From Acinetobacter albensis (GTDB lineage Bacteria; Pseudomonadota; Gammaproteobacteria; Pseudomonadales; Moraxellaceae), in contig NZ_FMBK01000001.1 in NCBI RefSeq assembly GCF_900095025.1, positions 1 to 64,000 on the forward strand: DNA of 64,000 nucleotides. Reading direction: 5' to 3'. The translations under genes were made by a program, and so were the position numbers. Under the pieces are notes generated by a model. The model searched no databases. It saw only the letters and a list, made by a program, of their open reading frames with translations, and was not told the DNA's origin. Of the stretch, positions 27,734 to 37,033 are shown piece after piece. Numbering within the stretch: the first letter of the stretch is position 1; every line of letters begins with the position of its first letter.

Positions 27734-28423
27734 CTAAGCGGCTTTTTCTCCAAAAATTAATCCTACTGTTTGCTGAGTAGTTCTTATATCCGCAAATAAT
27801 GCTGCAAGTGAATTAATAGACGTATTGTGTTCGTAATCACTCAGTGCTGCATTTGCATCACAGATAAAAATAACGCGGAATCCCAACTGTTGCGCATCGC
27901 GTGCAGTTGCCTCACAACAACAATTTGTTAAAGTTCCAGAGATTAAAACAGTATCTATGCCTCTTTCTTTAAGAATCTCTAATGCATTCGAAGATCCTTG
28001 GGTAAACGCACTAAATCTTGTTTTATCAACAATTAAATCCTGATCTTGAATATCGAGTTCTTTATACAAATTATGCAAATGACTGTCTTTAGAAAATGCT
28101 TCAACTTGTGCTTTAGAAAAACTTTCGGCTTGAAAGCTCTCAAAGTAGACAGACCATTCACTTGCCGTGGTGGTGGTAAATCTTAAAAAAATATTTAATC
28201 CGCCGTGTTCTCTTAGAGTGTGCGTAATGGAGTTAATATTTTTAACAATACTTCGTGCGGTTGGCACTTCAAGCGGAGTTCCTTCTAACATAAAACCATT
28301 TTGCATATCCACAATCAAATGTGCTGTTTTGCTTGGATTAATTTCGTTAAAAGCAAATTCTCGACCACCTTTCAACTTGGTGTATCTAGCCCGTATCTCA
28401 GGGTAAATCATTGTCTTATGCAT
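27734..28423 (-). CDS. Isochorismatase-fold cysteine hydrolase, probable amidase
   Basis: A 229-residue isochorismatase-superfamily hydrolase, distinct from NicF. The triad residues are D in LIVDMQNGFM (about 38), K in VDKTRFSAF (about 129), and C in SGTLTNCCCEATARDA (about 164-168). This family includes nicotinamidase, N-carbamoylsarcosine amidase and ureidoacrylate hydrolase. GGAG lies eight bases before the ATG. It follows the permease by 16 bases. I infer hydrolysis of a pyridine or pyridone carboxamide on entry; another amide is possible. Confidence 0.75.
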   Translation of the reverse strand: MHKTMIYPEIRARYTKLKGGREFAFNEINPSKTAHLIVDMQNGFMLEGTPLEVPTARSIVKNINSITHTLREHGGLNIFLRFTTTTASEWSVYFESFQAESFSKAQVEAFSKDSHLHNLYKELDIQDQDLIVDKTRFSAFTQGSSNALEILKERGIDTVLISGTLTNCCCEATARDAQQLGFRVIFICDANAALSDYEHNTSINSLAALFADIRTTQQTVGLIFGEKAA

Positions 28424-28439
28424 ATTTAACTCTCCATAG

Positions 28440-29900
28440 TTATGCTTTTACTTTATTGATGAGCAATCGTTTGTCATCTTGATCAATAAAATAAGTCCGT
28501 CCTTTAGTAATATAGGCTAGAGTCACATGAACTACAAATGCTACAACAAAACCCACATATGCAGACATTCCACTGATTACAGGATTGTCATTCAGAATCC
28601 AAATCAATGAAGCAGTGACTGTTCCGGTAAGTAAGGCACACACACCAACTGGATTAATACGGCGAATTTTATGAGTACGAAACTCTAACGGCCCAGTCAC
28701 AATTTTGAGTAATCCACGCACAATCACAATATCAGCAACCACGCAGGCCAACCAAGAAAGCAAGAAAATACCTGTCCATTCCAAGAATGTGTAAAGATTT
28801 CCTAAAACATCAAGCCACATTAAAGTAATAGTCATAATTGTAACGGCAATAATCCAAAATCTGCGACCTAAAATTTTGGCACCTAAGGCTTCAGAACCTG
28901 AAGCATAGGCGACTGAACTGACGTGAATATTAGTTAAATTTACGCGAATTTGAGAAACCCATGCCAACGCAACCCCAGGAATTAAACCAATTAAACCTAT
29001 GAAATAAATCGATGGATCAATACTTTTGGTAATTAAAGAAAAATAGATCCCCAAAGGAATTGCACCAAAAAATAATAAAGCATAGGGTAAAACGACACTG
29101 ATGAATGCTTTGCGCTTAAACTCACTGGAACGGACAAAACGATTATAGTCAGAGGCTTCAAATGGGTTAATTCCAATGGTTCCAGCCAAAGCTGAGAGTA
29201 CAACAATAACCCCAATTACGCCGCCCACTGCGCCTTCAGGCATGGCAGAAAACATTCCTGTTGGCATTCCACCATTGTGTTGATAACCTGAAATAATCGC
29301 CCAAATCAGTAAAATGACATAGACCGGTACAGTCCAAGTCAAAATTTTTGTCATTGAACTAATCCCGCTCCAAGCCATTGGTACAAACATTGTCGCCACA
29401 ACGATATACCAAACCTGATTGGGCAAGTCCCATATTTGATCAATAGAACGGGCAAGGATTTGTCCTTCTGCACCGGCATAAATCACAAATGTGCCTGCAT
29501 AAATTAAAGTGGTAAATACAGAACCGACCGAACCAAAACCGCAACTTCGCGTGATTAATTCAGCGGTTAAACCTTCTCTTGATGCTACGCGTGCAACAAT
29601 TAAATTTAAAACAGTCAGCAAAGCAAAAGAAATAGCCAAAGCAATCCAGGTCGATAAAGCCCCACTTTTATTTAAAAACAGCCCCCCGACTAAAACAAAG
29701 AAGAAAGCCGTTACAAAACCCACTAATACACTTAGAATAGCACCTGCACCACGTTTGGCATGATCAGGCACACGTGATCGTGCATAGTCATCATGTTCCG
29801 TTTCCATGGATTCGTCCAATTCAGCATCTTCATCTAACACAGTGCTGTTAGCCAACTCGCCGTCATATTTTAATTTGACATTATTTCCATTAATAGTCAT
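28440..29900 (-). CDS. NCS1-family (cytosine/purine/hydantoin-type) permease
   Basis: A 486-residue transporter with about twelve membrane helices after a 50-residue acidic cytoplasmic leader. Family landmarks include GSVGSVFTTLIYAGTFVIYAG, IGINPFEASDYNRFVR (about residues 238-253) and WLACVVADIVIVRG. NCS1 permeases import cyclic amides and imides such as cytosine, uracil, hydantoin and allantoin; a pyridone carboxamide or carboxylate fits that chemistry. The ATG at 29900 has AGG eight bases upstream; GTG at 29909 is an alternative. It lies between the porin and the amidase-fold gene. Confidence 0.85.
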   Translation of the reverse strand: MTINGNNVKLKYDGELANSTVLDEDAELDESMETEHDDYARSRVPDHAKRGAGAILSVLVGFVTAFFFVLVGGLFLNKSGALSTWIALAISFALLTVLNLIVARVASREGLTAELITRSCGFGSVGSVFTTLIYAGTFVIYAGAEGQILARSIDQIWDLPNQVWYIVVATMFVPMAWSGISSMTKILTWTVPVYVILLIWAIISGYQHNGGMPTGMFSAMPEGAVGGVIGVIVVLSALAGTIGINPFEASDYNRFVRSSEFKRKAFISVVLPYALLFFGAIPLGIYFSLITKSIDPSIYFIGLIGLIPGVALAWVSQIRVNLTNIHVSSVAYASGSEALGAKILGRRFWIIAVTIMTITLMWLDVLGNLYTFLEWTGIFLLSWLACVVADIVIVRGLLKIVTGPLEFRTHKIRRINPVGVCALLTGTVTASLIWILNDNPVISGMSAYVGFVVAFVVHVTLAYITKGRTYFIDQDDKRLLINKVKA

Positions 29901-29920
29901 CTGCTTCACCTATAATCTTT

Positions 29921-30733
29921 TTAAAATTTGAATTGCGAAATCAGCATCGGTACATTTCCTTTTGAGCCATGAGTTCCATCTAGCTGCTCATCATTTCCAT
30001 ACATATTTCGCCAATACTCATAAGCAGGCCCTATTTTGATATTGGTACTTCCAACATCAAATAAATAACTGACACGGAATAACGTCTCAGTTTTTGTTTT
30101 ATTTCCAAATCCATCATTTCCTTTTGGACCGATCATATTAATAAACCCGCCAAAACTCCCAGGACCATACGGTACATTCCATGCACTCGAAACAGCCCAA
30201 GTTGTATCAAATTCAACTTCTTTTCCTATAGTACCGTTATGGTTATTCTCTTTATAAGCCGCTAGACCTACATTCCAGAACCCCGTTTTTATAGGGATAG
30301 GCATCGTCAAACCTAAATAATACTTTCTAGGTCTAGATGCAAAAGTGGTATTTTTTGAACCATAATCAACACGGCCAAAAACAGCCAATGAATTTAAAGT
30401 GTCATACTCAGATTTAAGCTGAGGGATCGATGAAAGTAATAATGTTCTTTGATAAAAACCATAGATTTCTTGAGCACCATCATCACTATTTGCGGCTAAA
30501 TCTTTTTTATCCGAAATCAAATTATCCACAGTAAAAAAGTTAGTCCCATATTTATCACCACTGGCATGCGTGAAATTAAAAATGGTTTTGCTAATATCCT
30601 TACCAACGCCAGCTTCAGAAAACTCTGTTCCATAACGAACCGAAACTGAATTGTCATTCCAAGTGCTTGCAAAACCTGAGGCGGGTACAATCAATGTGCT
30701 TCCAAGCAAAATAAAACAGGTACTTAATTTCAT
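29921..30733 (-). CDS. Tsx-like outer-membrane channel protein
   Basis: A 270-residue outer-membrane beta-barrel resembling nucleoside-specific Tsx channels. A signal peptide (KLSTCFILLGSTLIV...SGFA) precedes a mature part beginning STWNDNSVSVRYGTEF, and the protein ends in F (ISQFKF), as outer-membrane barrels do. Tsx channels carry nucleosides and similar small cyclic solutes, which suits a pyridine compound. It heads the porin-permease-amidase unit and has a very long upstream region with three operator-like palindromes. Confidence 0.8.
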   Translation of the reverse strand: MKLSTCFILLGSTLIVPASGFASTWNDNSVSVRYGTEFSEAGVGKDISKTIFNFTHASGDKYGTNFFTVDNLISDKKDLAANSDDGAQEIYGFYQRTLLLSSIPQLKSEYDTLNSLAVFGRVDYGSKNTTFASRPRKYYLGLTMPIPIKTGFWNVGLAAYKENNHNGTIGKEVEFDTTWAVSSAWNVPYGPGSFGGFINMIGPKGNDGFGNKTKTETLFRVSYLFDVGSTNIKIGPAYEYWRNMYGNDEQLDGTHGSKGNVPMLISQFKF

Positions 30734-31106
30734 AAATTTCTCACTTTTTAATGTTAAAAAACATAGTTCCTTGTGAAATAAATTAAAATTGAATCAATAA
30801 CTTAATATTTAAAATAAGAATCCATCCAATTTTATAAAAACATTTTTACCAACTAAAATAACCATTTGACTTAAGGAATAAGACAGTGGCTCATTCAATT
30901 CAGGAATGGGTTAACCCCCAATTTTTTGCCTGATCCATATTTTCAAATGCTAATTTCAGCCCGACCTAATTGAGAAATTAAAACTGGTGACTTTGAACTA
31001 GTTTTTTCTCAATTGCTCTTGCTCTCCTATCTGGTTCTTTACTTTTCTTTATTCTAAGCCTCACGGCTAGGTTTCAGTTTTGAATCAATATCGATCAGCC
31101 AAACTA

Positions 31107-31120
31107 TAAGGTACACACTT
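31107..31120. promoter_or_regulatory. nic-type operator palindrome, site F
   Basis: TAAGGTACACACTT, 374 bases upstream of the porin gene. The right half matches the consensus well; the left half is weaker. Confidence 0.45.
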
Positions 31121-31248
31121 AATTATAAAAAAACAAATACTATATTTAAAAATTTAAATATTAATATTAATATATATTTTTCAATAATTTAAAACAAAAT
31201 AAACACTAACTACCAGAAATACTATCAAGTTTTTATTTTTATTTTTTT

Positions 31249-31262
31249 AAGTTTATACACTC
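31249..31262. promoter_or_regulatory. nic-type operator palindrome, site G
   Basis: AAGTTTATACACTC, 516 bases upstream of the porin gene. It matches the consensus AAGTGTATACACTT at 12 of 14 positions. Confidence 0.55.
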
Positions 31263-31455
31263 TCATTGTTCTTTTTTTTAAAAATATAAATCTATTTATT
31301 AGAAAATCAAATATTTTTTACTCTTTGACAATCGATCGTTATTTATCCGTTTTTTTACCTATGCCAATAAAAAAATTAAAAGCACATAGCATCCTTTTTC
31401 ACATAAATTAAAAAAGCACCTAAAAAAAATTTTTAGATGAAAAAACACTAAGTTA

Positions 31456-31469
31456 AAGTCTTTACACTA
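31456..31469. promoter_or_regulatory. nic-type operator palindrome, site H
   Basis: AAGTCTTTACACTA, 362 bases from the end of the MarR gene and 723 bases upstream of the porin gene. It matches the consensus at 11 of 14 positions. Confidence 0.5.
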
Positions 31470-31830
31470 CAACCTTGAAATATAGATAAATATAAAATGA
31501 TTGAGCCTTAATGATTAGCCCATAAATTGAATTATAAATAGATGATGATTCAAATAAATATCTACAGAAAATGTAGATATTTTAATCAAACAACCTCTAA
31601 GCAATACAACGCTTTTAAAAGCATAATTATTTTGATTGGCTATAAAAATGAATTGATATTTCGATGAATATATTTTTATGCATAAATTATTGATAATTAA
31701 AGTAAAAAATAAATCATAAAATAATTTAAGTCATTTATTTAGGTTTGCTCTTTCCTTCATCTTGAATATTAAATTATAGAAAACCAAATATTGATGCAGA
31801 AAACAAATGAAAAGAGTTCCTATTTTTAAA

Positions 31831-32316
31831 TTAAGTAATTTTTTTTAAGGTATGTAATAAAGCTAAAGCTTCTGCTGGATTTAAAGGCTCAAGTGTCTTT
31901 TCAGAAATACTTTTGGCATTTTCTAAAGTGTCTGCTAAAACTTTTCGACCTTCATGAGTAATACTAATTTTGACCTTACGCTTATCTTGTTGATCTTGAT
32001 ATTGGCTCAATAAATCTCTTTTAATCAACCTTTCCACAATCCCACGAATAGTCGCTTGATCAATTGCGGTATGTTCTACCAATTCTTTTTGTGAACATTT
32101 TTCAAATAAATTAACAGTATACAATACAGAGAACTGAACAGCCGTCAGCTGAGAGTCTCCTATCTGCTGTTGAAAGATCACCAAATGTCTTTGATATGCC
32201 TTACGCAATAAGTACCCAATTTGGTCCTCTAAATTATAACTTTTCAAATCCACTATATATTTACCTACTAAATTTAATCTACAGCATATTACATTGTATA
32301 CCTTATAAATTTCCAC
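31831..32316 (-). CDS. MarR-family regulator, probable NicR-like repressor
   Basis: A MarR-type winged-helix regulator of up to 161 residues. The core runs from YNLEDQIGYLLRKAYQRH through TAVQFSVLYTV, then the recognition region QKELVEHTAIDQATIRGIVERLIKRDLL, then the wing DQQDKRKVKISIT. MarR dimers bind palindromes of about the size found eight times in this locus. NicR of P. putida, also MarR-type, represses nicC and nicX and responds to 6-hydroxynicotinate, so this is the natural candidate regulator. The start is uncertain: ATG 32316 gives an unusual N-terminus, and GTG 32253 is possible. Confidence 0.75.
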   Translation of the reverse strand: MEIYKVYNVICCRLNLVGKYIVDLKSYNLEDQIGYLLRKAYQRHLVIFQQQIGDSQLTAVQFSVLYTVNLFEKCSQKELVEHTAIDQATIRGIVERLIKRDLLSQYQDQQDKRKVKISITHEGRKVLADTLENAKSISEKTLEPLNPAEALALLHTLKKIT

Positions 32317-32805
32317 AAAATTAAGGATTATCTCTGTTTAAAATATATATTTTCTACAAGAATTGCATTTCACTCAATATAATTACCCAAAAGCTTTATT
32401 GATCTAAATTTTTCTTTTCAAAATTTTTCTATTCACCCTGAGCAAATTTATAAACGGTTCAAATTTATTGGTATATATTCAGAACTTACTAGAACTGATA
32501 TAAAAATCATAATTTTAAAAATGTTGTCAAACAATTATTTAGCACATCCACTTCAATAAGATTAACTTTTGGATTGTTAATTTTTTCAATTCTGAACATA
32601 AAGCGCAATCATTTTGGTGACTAAATATCTCTACTCGGATTTTTTCTAGTAGAGCTTCTGGATTAGAGACTTTTAAATGAATTAATATTTTTATCAGTTT
32701 TTAGGCTCAAAAATAAAGGGGCAACAAGCCCCCCATTTAATTTGGATCATAAAAGTGATGTATTCAAATCTATGAATAGTTCATGCCTACACCAACGGAA
32801 TATAT
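32317..32805. other. Intergenic region between the 3-hydroxybutyrate genes and the MarR gene
   Basis: Nearly 490 AT-rich bases. They hold the probable promoter of the MarR gene and, at the other end, the terminator of the bdhA transcript (32718-32745). No gene is visible. Confidence 0.5.
32711..32732 (-). terminator. Rho-independent terminator after the 3-hydroxybutyrate dehydrogenase gene
   Basis: Stem GGGGC / GCCCC with a five-base loop at 32718-32732. On the minus strand it is followed by TTTATTTTT. It ends the permease-dehydrogenase transcript. Confidence 0.8.
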
Positions 32806-33591
32806 TTATTGTGTTATATAACCACCATCCATCACAACTGCCTGACCTGTAACCCCGCCAGCTTTGTCACTGGCCAAAAAGATTGCATAATCAGCAATTT
32901 CTTCAACATTCAGTAAACGCTTTTGTGGCACCATCGCTAAAATCACATCTTCTAAAGCACTTTGTTCGCTGACATTTCTGGTTTTTGCCAAATCCGAAAT
33001 TTGTCCGCGAACCAATGGCGTATCAACATAACCTGGGCATAGCGCATTTACGGTAATACCATCGCGTGCGCATTCTAAAGCGGCAACTTTGGTTAAACCA
33101 ATCACACCATGTTTAGCGCTGTTATAGCCTGCTTTTCCCGCAAAACCAATCAAGCCATTAATAGAAGCCATATTGATTACACGACCAAATTGTTGCGCTT
33201 TCATAATCGGAAATACATGCTTAATCCCAACGAAAGAACCCACCAGCATCACGTTAATCAGTTTTTGATAAATCTCTGTTGGGAAATCTTCAATTGCAGC
33301 AACATATTGAAATCCTGCATTATTAATTAAAATATCTACACGACCAAATGTTTTATGTGCAAGCTCGATGGCACTTTTATAGGCTTGTTCATTGGTCACA
33401 TCACAAGGTGCAGATAAAGCCTCAAAACCTTCATTTTTTAACAAAGCCACAGTTTCAGCACATTTATCAATATTCATGTCTGAAATGACCACTTTAGCCC
33501 CTTCATGCGCAAATTTCTTCGCAATTTCAAGTCCTATCCCACTTGCTGAACCTGTAATAAAGGCAACTTTATCTTTAAGCATCTGGCTCAT
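32806..33591 (-). CDS. bdhA: 3-hydroxybutyrate dehydrogenase (SDR family)
   Basis: A 261-residue SDR. The cofactor motif is TGSASGIG (about residues 11-18), followed by NNAG, the catalytic Ser in INMASINGLIG, YNSAK, and CPGYVDTPLV. Overall it closely resembles D-3-hydroxybutyrate dehydrogenases, which make acetoacetate with NAD+. ATG 33591 has GGAG six bases upstream; ATG 33603 is an alternative. It follows a GntP-type permease by 35 bases, the pairing seen in Acinetobacter 3-hydroxybutyrate loci. Confidence 0.8.
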   Translation of the reverse strand: MSQMLKDKVAFITGSASGIGLEIAKKFAHEGAKVVISDMNIDKCAETVALLKNEGFEALSAPCDVTNEQAYKSAIELAHKTFGRVDILINNAGFQYVAAIEDFPTEIYQKLINVMLVGSFVGIKHVFPIMKAQQFGRVINMASINGLIGFAGKAGYNSAKHGVIGLTKVAALECARDGITVNALCPGYVDTPLVRGQISDLAKTRNVSEQSALEDVILAMVPQKRLLNVEEIADYAIFLASDKAGGVTGQAVVMDGGYITQ

Positions 33592-33626
33592 TATTTGCTC
33601 CATTTTACTCTTTTAAAGGGTGATTT

Positions 33627-35051
33627 TTAAACAATACCAAACCAAGTAAATGCGGCAATCGCAACAAAGACGGCTAATGTTTTAATAATAGTAATCGCAA
33701 AAATGTCTTTATAAGATTGTTTATGTGTAAGACCAGTTACCGCAAGCAATGTAATCACTGCCCCATTGTGCGGTAAAGTGTCCATACCGCCTGATGCCAT
33801 TGCTACAATACGATGCATCACCTCGGGAGGAATATTCATGGCTACAATCGCAGCATTATATTGATCTGCCATTGCACTTAAAGCAATGCTCATTCCTCCA
33901 GATGCCGAACCAGTCACACCTGCAAGAACAGTGGTGGTGACTGCGCCATTCACCAAAGGATTGGTAAAGGTATTTCCAAGTGCATGACTAATAATTGCAA
34001 AACCAGGCAAAGCAGCAATAATTGCACCAAAACCGTATTCAGATGCAGTGTTCATGACGGCTAGTAAAGCTCCCCCAATACTTGCATTTACACCCTCTTT
34101 AAAACTGCTATAAACACGGCGAAAATCATATAAAATTGCAGCAATAATCCCAACAATTAAGGCTAAACCCACAGCCCAGATTGCTGCTGTTTTTGCCACA
34201 TCCACCGTATACGCGGCAAGTCCGATGGCATTGAAATCAAAACCATTTGGGTACCACTCTTTAATTGCAGTCGATAAATATTTATTCATCACAGCAACTA
34301 AAATGAGGGGAACAAAAGCCAAAAATTGACGTGCAAATGAACCATTTGATTTTGGATCTGACTCAACATTTAATTGTTGTAGCTCAGCGTCTGACAAGGT
34401 AACGCCAGTGGCATATCCATCCCCATTTCTAGCAGCAACACGACGACGCCATTCCAGATAGCTTAAGCCAACGCCCAACACAAATATCGCACCAAGAGTG
34501 CCTAAAAAAGGTGCGGCATAAATATCAGTTCCAAAAAAAGTGGTGGGTATGACATTTTGAATTTGTGGGGTGCCCGGTAAGGCATCCATGGTGAAGGAAA
34601 AAGCACCTAGTGCAATGGTTGCAGGCATTAATCGTTTTGGAATATTAGCTTGCCTAAACAACTGATTTGCAAATGGATAAACTGCAAAAACCACGACAAA
34701 TAAACTGACACCGCTATAAGTTAAAATTGCGCCTAAAAGCACAACAGTCAGCATGGCATTTTTTGAACCAATCAGACTGACAATGGTTTTCGCGATCGAC
34801 TCCGCAATCCCCGACATTTCAACAACTTTACCGAAAATTGCACCCAGTAAAAAAACCAGAAAATAGTCTTTAATAAATCCAACCATTTTCGGCATAAAAA
34901 TGCCTGAATAAAAAGGTAAGACATTTGCTGGATTAATCAGTACAACAGCCAATAAAGCACAAATAGGTGCCATTAGAATTACAGAAAATCCTCTGTAGGC
35001 GGTGTACATCAATAGCCCGAGGGAAAGTAAAATGACTGCTAAATCCCACAT
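33627..35051 (-). CDS. GntP-family permease, probable 3-hydroxybutyrate importer
   Basis: A 474-residue membrane protein with about 12-14 helices of the gluconate/citrate (GntP) family. Typical segments are FFVFLLG-like LVFLLGAIFGKVVEMSG, GAFSFTMDALPGTPQIQN, and the C-terminal ASGGMDTLPHNGAVITLL, the last shared by hydroxybutyrate permeases. ATG 35051 has GGAG eight bases upstream. Co-transcription with the dehydrogenase supports 3-hydroxybutyrate as substrate. Confidence 0.78.
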   Translation of the reverse strand: MWDLAVILLSLGLLMYTAYRGFSVILMAPICALLAVVLINPANVLPFYSGIFMPKMVGFIKDYFLVFLLGAIFGKVVEMSGIAESIAKTIVSLIGSKNAMLTVVLLGAILTYSGVSLFVVVFAVYPFANQLFRQANIPKRLMPATIALGAFSFTMDALPGTPQIQNVIPTTFFGTDIYAAPFLGTLGAIFVLGVGLSYLEWRRRVAARNGDGYATGVTLSDAELQQLNVESDPKSNGSFARQFLAFVPLILVAVMNKYLSTAIKEWYPNGFDFNAIGLAAYTVDVAKTAAIWAVGLALIVGIIAAILYDFRRVYSSFKEGVNASIGGALLAVMNTASEYGFGAIIAALPGFAIISHALGNTFTNPLVNGAVTTTVLAGVTGSASGGMSIALSAMADQYNAAIVAMNIPPEVMHRIVAMASGGMDTLPHNGAVITLLAVTGLTHKQSYKDIFAITIIKTLAVFVAIAAFTWFGIV

Positions 35052-35671
35052 ATTTTTTACTCCATCCTTAAAGAAACAATGCCCCATCCAATTTCAATAT
35101 TTATGCTAAATATTGTAGGGACATCTCTATCTATTCATCTTCATCATTCAAATCAAGATTTAAATTTAACCTTTCGTTCAAGCAACAGAATTTGGCTATT
35201 TGAGCTTTGACAAGCATTTAATATGCATGATTCAAAGCATTTATCAGCAATGATTGAATCAAACTATAATGCATATCAATCACTGCATTATTTAAAAATA
35301 GTCATCGAACAAGAAGAAAAATTGATAAATAGAATTTTTTATAGACATTTAAAAATCTACAAAAGTCGATTAAAAAAAGTGTGTGCTGATGTTCTGGTAG
35401 AGGAAGAAAGAACGATTCATTATTGTGCTAGAGTTCTGATCTTCGAATATTGTTAAGAATGCTCTATTTTTCATTGATTTAAAACATATTGCCTACAGAG
35501 TTTGTCTGCATTTCTCCTATACTTCTTTTAATCAATTTGGCAGATACAAAACTCAATTTCAATTCATTGGAATAAAGAGAGTTTTTATTTTCACATCCAT
35601 AAAAATCGCTCGATCAGCAGTAGTTCATAGTTCAGCTGAGAAGAGATTAAAAAATTTAATCAGGTTCAATC
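35052..35671. other. Intergenic region with a doubtful 77-codon frame
   Basis: This 620-base gap separates the permease from the LysR gene and should hold both promoters. A frame at 35223-35456 (plus strand) would encode 77 residues rich in K, Y and H, with no ribosome site before its ATG and no family likeness. I treat it as unproven. Confidence 0.4.
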
Positions 35672-36553
35672 ATGACACTCAAACAGTTAAAAGCTTTTTT
35701 AGTTCTTGCACGCACGTTAAGTTATGCGAATGCAGCCAATGAGCTTTGTTTGAGTCAATCTGCATTAAGTTTAAGTATAAAAACTTTAGAAGAAGAATTA
35801 GGCGGAAAATTATTTAAGCGGACTACGCGTCGAGTCGAAATTACCACTGAAGGTCTCTCTTTAATTCCTTATGCGAAAAAACTTTTAGCAAATTGGGAAG
35901 ATATGGAAAAAGACGTTAAACAACGTTTTAAACTACATCGCGGAACATTAAGTATTGCTTCTATGCCCTTTGCTACCCATGCAGTACTTCCAGCAGTGAT
36001 GCATGATTTTTCTCAGAAATATCCTAATATTAGTTTTTCGATACATGATGTGACCAATGAAAAAATTATCGAAAATGTTCAAGAAGGCATTTTTGAAATT
36101 GGAATTTGCTTTGAGCCTAAACCCAATGATCAGTTAATCTTTAGACCATTATTTAATGAAGATTTTCTCGCCCTGTTACCTCGAGATCATCTCTTGGCAA
36201 AACAAAAAAGTGTAACGTGGTTAGAATTGTGTTCCTATCCTTTTGTTACTTTGCAGCATCCCTCCATTATTCGTCACGTTATTGAACAAAATTGTCGCAT
36301 AAACAATGTGGTATTAGATCTTAAAGTTGAATGTCACCAAATTAGTTCACTTTCACATTTTGTTGCCTTTGGAATGGGCGTAAGTGCAATTCCGAGACAT
36401 TTCAAAAATTTTATCGACCAAGAAAAGAATATTTTAATTGAGATTGATGACGGTAATGTACATTTACCTGTAGGGATTATTTATAAAAAAGATTTTGAAC
36501 TTTCCAATATATCCTCCCAGTTTATCGAAACCATATTAGCCCATCCTTTTTAA
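35672..36553 (+). CDS. LysR-family regulator next to the 3-hydroxybutyrate genes
   Basis: A 293-residue LysR regulator of normal length. The helix-turn-helix spans residues 1-60 with LSQSALSLSIKTLEEELG, and the effector domain begins near RGTLSIASMPF. It diverges from the permease-dehydrogenase unit at 35051, so control of 3-hydroxybutyrate use is the natural guess. The 620-base spacing weakens that link. Confidence 0.75.
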   Translation: MTLKQLKAFLVLARTLSYANAANELCLSQSALSLSIKTLEEELGGKLFKRTTRRVEITTEGLSLIPYAKKLLANWEDMEKDVKQRFKLHRGTLSIASMPFATHAVLPAVMHDFSQKYPNISFSIHDVTNEKIIENVQEGIFEIGICFEPKPNDQLIFRPLFNEDFLALLPRDHLLAKQKSVTWLELCSYPFVTLQHPSIIRHVIEQNCRINNVVLDLKVECHQISSLSHFVAFGMGVSAIPRHFKNFIDQEKNILIEIDDGNVHLPVGIIYKKDFELSNISSQFIETILAHPF

Positions 36554-37033
36554 AGGTTTGGCTTCGCTTTATCAGGTTTAACCAAAAAATTAACTGATTT
36601 AATACTGAGATTACGACTCAATCTGTCCCCTCATCATGGCTTCAATTTCATACTACAATAAAACCATTCAGCTCTCTTCAAAACAGTATTTTTCAAATTA
36701 ATGCGCTCTTATCATTGCACGTTAGAAACGTTTCAATGTCTAAAAAGTCAAATGCAATGCTAATAATAAAAAGATGGATAGAGGATAAACAGGATGAATA
36801 CCTACTCTCTTTAGCAACCTACCTCCCATAAGCCATCAATGTTTGGCTACAGTCAGAAAATATGGTTTATTGGATATTGATGAATTTCCAACTGCTAAAA
36901 CAGTTGATGCAGACTTAATGAATTCGGGTAAGTTATAAGTAAGACCTTGAATAAAAATATTATTTGCTTTGCTTCATCTTATTTTATGCACTGAGATTTT
37001 CCTGTGCGAATTTATTTTTTCAGAAAACTCAAC
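36554..37033. other. Intergenic region with a possible C-terminal gene relic
   Basis: No intact gene. At 36855-36938 (plus strand) a frame reads RKYGLLDIDEFPTAKTVDAD and seven more residues before a stop. This looks like a protein C-terminus of the solute-binding-protein kind, with no matching upstream reading frame. It may be a decayed gene end. Confidence 0.4.

Larger units (their letters stand above)
30734..31830. promoter_or_regulatory. Long regulatory gap upstream of the porin operon
   Basis: About 1.1 kb, strongly AT-rich, without a convincing gene. It carries three operator-like palindromes (31107-31120, 31249-31262, 31456-31469) and an imperfect hairpin at 30970-31012 with TTGAGAAA and TTTCTCAA outer arms. 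The less AT-rich part (30890-31080) could be a gene relic, but no reading frame is recognisable. Confidence 0.5.

Noticed and set aside
35223..35456. 77-codon frame on the plus strand between the GntP-type permease and the LysR gene
   Set aside because: There is no ribosome site before the ATG and no family likeness. Length alone is weak support; it is mentioned only within the gap entry.
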